This document shows, in pieces, positions 28,701-34,700 of a DNA stretch of 64,000 bases. Source of the stretch: WVXT01 sp964403285 (lineage in GTDB: Bacteria; UBA6262; WVXT01); NCBI GenBank assembly GCA_964403285.1, contig CAYOFG010000003.1:19386-83385 (forward strand). The letters run 5' to 3'. The notes beneath the pieces are model-generated. The model searched no databases. It saw only the letters and a program-made list of their open reading frames with translations, and was not told where the DNA came from. Every line of letters begins with the position of its first letter. The first letter of the stretch is position 1. Made by a program: the position numbers and the translations under genes.

Positions 28701-31700
28701 TTAAAAGTAGAACCAGTTGTTGATGATTCGCAAGATTTTATTGAAAGAGTTACCAATGTAGAAAAACCTGTTAACTATGTCCATTTTGTAGGTTCAGCTG
28801 CGAGCCTACCTATGGATTTGGAGATCTTTGCAGATTTAGTTATAAAGGAATGGAGGTCAAAAACAGGCTTATCTTTGGAACAACTAAAAAGAAAAGGTTT
28901 TAAGATTACTTTTGTAATCAAGGAAGAAAGATTGGTAAGCAAAGAAGATAGCCGTCTTACCGATTTTAACTCTTGTTCTATCGAAGGGACTATGCAAGAT
29001 ATTGAGGAGCTTCTTAAGTTAAATGAATTTAAAGAGGTAAAAGCAGCAAAAGATAATGGAATATTTGAAATTATCCGCAGTGGCTCCAATGGAATAGGGA
29101 CAGATTTAAGACAGGCAAACCCTGAACTTTTAAAATTACTAATGGAGATAAAAGGATATCAAGAAAATCTAGAAAGTAAAAAGACAGGTTTGGTTAGTTT
29201 AAAAGGTGAGGAGAATAATATTACTATCAATCTTTTAAATTTAGACCATTATCGTTTCTTCCTGTCCTGGCAACCTAAGACTCAATTTGCTACTGACTTT
29301 ATGTATGATAAAGAAAAACAGGCTGTGCCGCCGCTGGTTATATTACGAGTCCCTGCTGGAATAGAGGTATTCAAAGAACTATGCCCCAAGAGAGTTAGAC
29401 GATTAACAGTGAGCCAGTATGTAGAGGCACGGAATATTTTAGATAAAGAAGGGATAAATGAATCTGAATTCAGAAAGAAAGTAGAAAAAATTAGAGAAAA
29501 GACAGGGAAATATTTAACTGTTGCCGAAGCTCTTGTGCCTGAAGTTCTTTTAAATAAACCTCTACGCACCAGCATTAAAAGGTGGAAATTGCTTAAACAT
29601 ATTTCTGCTTCTAAATATAATGCCTTTCAGGCACTGATAGATAAATACAGAGAATTAAAGCAGGGATTTAGTAAGCAGGTAGCTAAGAGTTTGGGAGGTC
29701 GATATTCTAAATCCACAGTCTATCTTTATTCTTCGAAATCCGGACCAATAGAGGTTACCGAGAAACATGAGAAGAATAGCATTGGTAGTACTATGGTCCA
29801 TTATTTCAGCCTGCCTTTGGATACACTAAAATCTTATGGAGGCATAGTTCCGGTTTTTGCCAGGGAATTTGATGACATGTTAACTTCTCCGAAGAAGGTA
29901 GCTAAGGAAAGAAGGTACAATAATAGTTTTATAATTAATGGTCTTTATTTCTGGACTCGTCCTTTGATGGATGCCTATAACAAATGCAGAGAGTTCAGGC
30001 CCTGGGAAAAAATAGAAGAATATGGCTATTATGTTGGTGGATATATTGATAAGGGAGAAGTAAAGTCCATACCGCCGTATAGGAAAGGGTATGTAGCAAG
30101 TAAAAATGGAGAGTTAATCTTTGGAAGGTGGGAATTAAAGACGGGTACTCTTTCTATAAATGGACAAGATATAACCTGGAGTGAAAAAGATGTCAATCCT
30201 ATAGATGGAGATCGACCTGTGGAAGTCTATACACCGATGCATTATGATAATCTCCGGGAAGGCAAGGGTAAAGGAAGGTGTGTGTTAGTAAAAGAAGATG
30301 GTGAGATAGAATTAGCGATAAATGAAATTAAAGATAAAACTCCCGGTGTAGGCACTCGCTTTGGTGATAATAAATTTGAAATCAGAGTAGGTGAAGAAAG
30401 GTACAACCTCATAGTGATTGGTACCGAGATTAAACATATCATCTTTGGTGACGTATTTATTCCCTCTACAGGAATTGTGATATCGTTAGATGAGAATACA
30501 TTTAATGCTCTATTTAAGAATAAAATAGTTAAAGACCGCACAGAAATAAGAAAATCGAAGGACGGAAAAGAGGAGAAATGGGTTATCTATAAATGGAAGG
30601 ATAAGCAAAAACCAAAAGCTTTCTTTGATTTAGAGTTACCTGAAGAACTAAAAGGTGCGGATTGGTGCTTAGGAGGGTGCGCTCTTATTGCCGATAAAGG
30701 TGTTTTTCCCTCTACCTACGAAAGATTAAACGAGATTCTCGAAGCCCAAGGCTGGTTTAATCCATTATCTAAGAAGACCCAAGAGACATCCGTAGAGAAG
30801 ATCTGGGTACAGCCGAGGGCTGGAATGGGCTTAAGTGAAGATGGCCGATTCTTTGCTATCGCCTATGATGGCAGGCAGGTAGATAGCTTAGGAGCTAATT
30901 TGGGCCAGATGCTAAAAATTGCTGAACGCAATTTCGGTAAAATAAAATACCTGATTAATCTTGACAGTGGCGCTTCTGTATCGATGAGCTTTGTTGACCA
31001 GACGGGAAACTTTATTACTGTGAATACCTGCACTGAAGTACCTAATGAGACGGCTACCGAGCAATTAAGGGCAATTAATTCTATGTTTGTGATAGCCAAG
31101 CCCCTAAGCTCCTCTGACTCAGATGATGTTTTACTGGTAGTTGAAGAACATCAGGAAATAGTTGATGTTTTGAGGAAGATAGGAAATAAAGATTTAGTTG
31201 TGCTTAATTTTGATTTTGATGCGGATAAAGGTCGCTTGGATGAATCCCGTCCTTTATTTGAAGGCAATTGGGCTACATTAGTTGAGCGAGAAAATCTTGC
31301 TAAGGAAGTTGTGCAGATTCCACCGAAGGAAAAAGGCGAAGGCGCGGTTGACTTAAGTAGATTTAAAGGGAAAACAGTCTTGGTAACTATCTGTGGCGAT
31401 TTCTTTTCCAGAGTTATTCGCGATGGAAGCCTGGTGTTCCCAAATAATATTATGGGCGTAGACTATCATCATCAGCAAGGGGCTATAAATAAAAAAATGA
31501 GAGAAGAGATAGTCAAGCGTCTACAGGAGATTGGTATAAAGGTTTTAAAACCAGTTATTTTTAGCCGCTCCAGAAATTATATATTTGATAGGGAAGGATA
31601 TAGTGATGATGTTGCGGCCAGGGTCAGGAAGGAATTTAGTGATTTCTTTACTCCGCGACAAGGCGTGGACAAGGGAATCGCACCTTATCTTGAAAAAGCA

Positions 31701-34700
31701 CTGTCATTGGCAAAAAAAAGAGGTCTTACTCAATCGGAGTTAAATAAGGTTAATGAAATATTAGAATACGCAGCAAGAGGTATAGAAAAAAATCTCAGGC
31801 AACAGTTTAAAGAAGGAAAAATAACAGAGAAGAATTATCTAAAAGGGCTTCAGAATATCATAGTTAAGTTAGCAGATTGGTATAGCGATCCATATAAAGA
31901 GGAAACGACCAAGCGAGGCATAGAAAGAGCTGTTAAGGCAACACGATGGCCGGACATTGGGAATGCATATTTTGATGATATGGGATTTGGTACAGCTGGT
32001 GTTAGAGATAAATTCGCCTTAGGAAGAGATTTTAATTTAATGGTAAAAGAAAGTCGGAAAGGAAAAGGTCTTAAGGCAGAGATATTAAAGGGAACTAATA
32101 TTTTTAATGATGAAGTAGTGAAATGTTTTACAGCAGGGGTGGTGAAGTGGTTCATAAGAGCTAAAAAACAGGAAGGTAAAAAGACCAGTGATGTCAAAAT
32201 GGCTGTTGCCTATGACAGTAGAATTGCTGGTAGCGAATTTGCAGACCTCATTAAAAGGATAGGCTTGGCTTACGGGATAAAAGTTTATATTTCTGATGAA
32301 GCTATGCCTTTGCCTGAATTCTCCTGCTCTATTCGTAAATTGGGATTGGATTTTGGTTTATTTATATCCGCAAGTTATAATCCTAAGGAATACAATGGTC
32401 TTAAGATTATTGATGGAACAGGCGCACAATTGGGCGCGGATGAAAAGATTCGTGAAGAAGTTGAAATAGAAGTAAGGAAAACAACTACAAAAGAAGTTGT
32501 TAAAAAACTTCAAAAGCTACCAGAAGAGATACCTGATGACCACGTTGTCTTTATGGGTGGAGATGAGAAGTTAGAAGGCGTGGATTATGGAAATCATAGA
32601 CTTGTTGATACCCATAGTATACACATAGAGAGTGTCCTAAAACATATAAAGGATCAAGAAACCGTTAGAAAGTATGCCCCTGAATTAAATGTCTTGTATT
32701 GTGCTTTCTATGGTGCAGGAAGAAAGTCAGCTCCTCGTTTAATGAGAACTATAGGCATTGGAAGCGTAGAATCTATTGGAACAATGGATAAATTAGATGG
32801 CACATTTCCTGCTCTTAAGCCTCCAAATGATACTCCAGACCCTGCGCTCGTAAAACCATGGAAAGTAGCGCTCCAAGAATTTGTTGATAAAGAAAGTGAA
32901 GAGGCTCTTGCCCAAGAAACTATTTTCTTATCCAATGATCCAGATGCTGATAGATTTGGATTGGTAATCAGAGTTCCTGTGGAAGAGATACCTGATGATG
33001 AACAGGTTGCCGAGTTTATGGGTATAGCCTGGAAACTTTCACCTGACTTACAAAAGAAGTATGGATTTGGAGGTTTTCGGGTAGTCCCTCCAAACGAGTG
33101 GGGCACTATGATTACTTGGTACGATTTAATGAAGATGACACAAAAAGGTAAAGAAAGAATAGAAAATGCTGAAAAATTAAGTGTGGCATTGAGTCATGTT
33201 ACTTCCGATGTCCTGGTAAAAACTGCCAAGAAATCAGGGATTAGGACAGAAATAAAACCTGTTGGTGTTGACCAATTAGCAGATTACATAGCTAAGGAAG
33301 AGAAACAAGGAAGAAAAGTTGTATCTGCTATTGAGGAAAGCGGGACTTACGCTACCAGTAATCATATATTAGATAAAGACGGCTTTCTCGCCGGTATACG
33401 AATATTAGAGATAGCCTGCTATGCCAGGTCAAAAGGTCTTACTTTAAATGATTTATTAAATAATATTTTTTTAGACCCGGATATAGGATATTTTGCAACG
33501 ACAAACCAGCCACTTGAATTTGAGCGTAGTATAACAGGAGAGGACAGGCGCATAGGTATAGTAAAATGGCTGCAAAATGAACTTAAGCCTTTTGTAAATA
33601 AAAGGGCTGAGGCTGGCACTCCCATTGTCGTTGCCGGAGAGAAAGTTTTGGCAGCGGATGAGCAAGAGGAATATCTTACCAAGAAATATGATAAACGATT
33701 AGATTATCCTGGCTTTCCAGATGCTGGAATTAGGTTTTACTTTAATAAAGCTAAAACAAATTACATTACCATAAGACCCTCTGGAAGTGAACCCAAGATA
33801 AGATTTTATGTTGAATTACTAGGAGAAGGCATAAATAAGAACAATCTGATTAGAAAGAAGAAAGAAATCTATGCTCACATAGTAGAAATTGTTAAAGAAT
33901 GGAAAGATATAGCACAATCTATGGACCTAAGTCGAATAGAAAAACAGACCACCGAAGAAAATTCAACCAGCACCTCATCTAAAAGGATGCTTTCTAATTT
34001 TGGAACACCTGGGATTCTTAATAATATCTTGATTTTAAGTATAATTTTCATTCCAGCGATGGTTATACACGAAATTGCCCATTTTGTTGTTGCAATAATA
34101 TTTAGAATGCAACCACGTTTTGTAGTTAGTTGGGAAACGATAAGAGGAAGAAAGATATTTCCCACATTTGCCATAAGGGCTACCACTTTAAAGGAAAGCT
34201 ACAAGAACATAGCTTATGTGTTTGCCGGTCCATTAGCACAAGCGCTTTTTGGCATAGGATTGCTATTTTTAGCAAATATCAGAGGGCTTGATAATATTTT
34301 TGCGGCATACATATATTGGGGTGGACTACTCATAGCGGTACACGCTTTCTTGGGTAACTGGTCTGATATGCACAAAATTAAAAAATGGGGCCAGGTACAT
34401 TTTTCCAGAAAAAGGGGACAGGTACTTTTTTCATCGCGGAAATGGGGACAAGTAGAATTTCCATTTGAGGATGGCGCAGGTCTAGAGATTGTGTGGCAGG
34501 TTGTGAAGTCTTCGTTAGATAGGGGAAGAGGGTTTGTTGCAGCTATTTTCCATAAGCCTTCAAAGAGGACAGAACTGAGGATGAGCTGGCTTGGTCCACG
34601 GGAAGAATTATCTGAGGAAAAGATTACAGAGATAGTGGGACTTGCCAGGCGGTTATTGGTGAAGGAAGGTTCTTATCAGGAAAATCCAGAGATTAGACAA

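Noticed and set aside
28770..29110. DUF89 phosphatase domain
   Set aside because: Only the general order of segments fits; the diagnostic DNAGE motif is absent.
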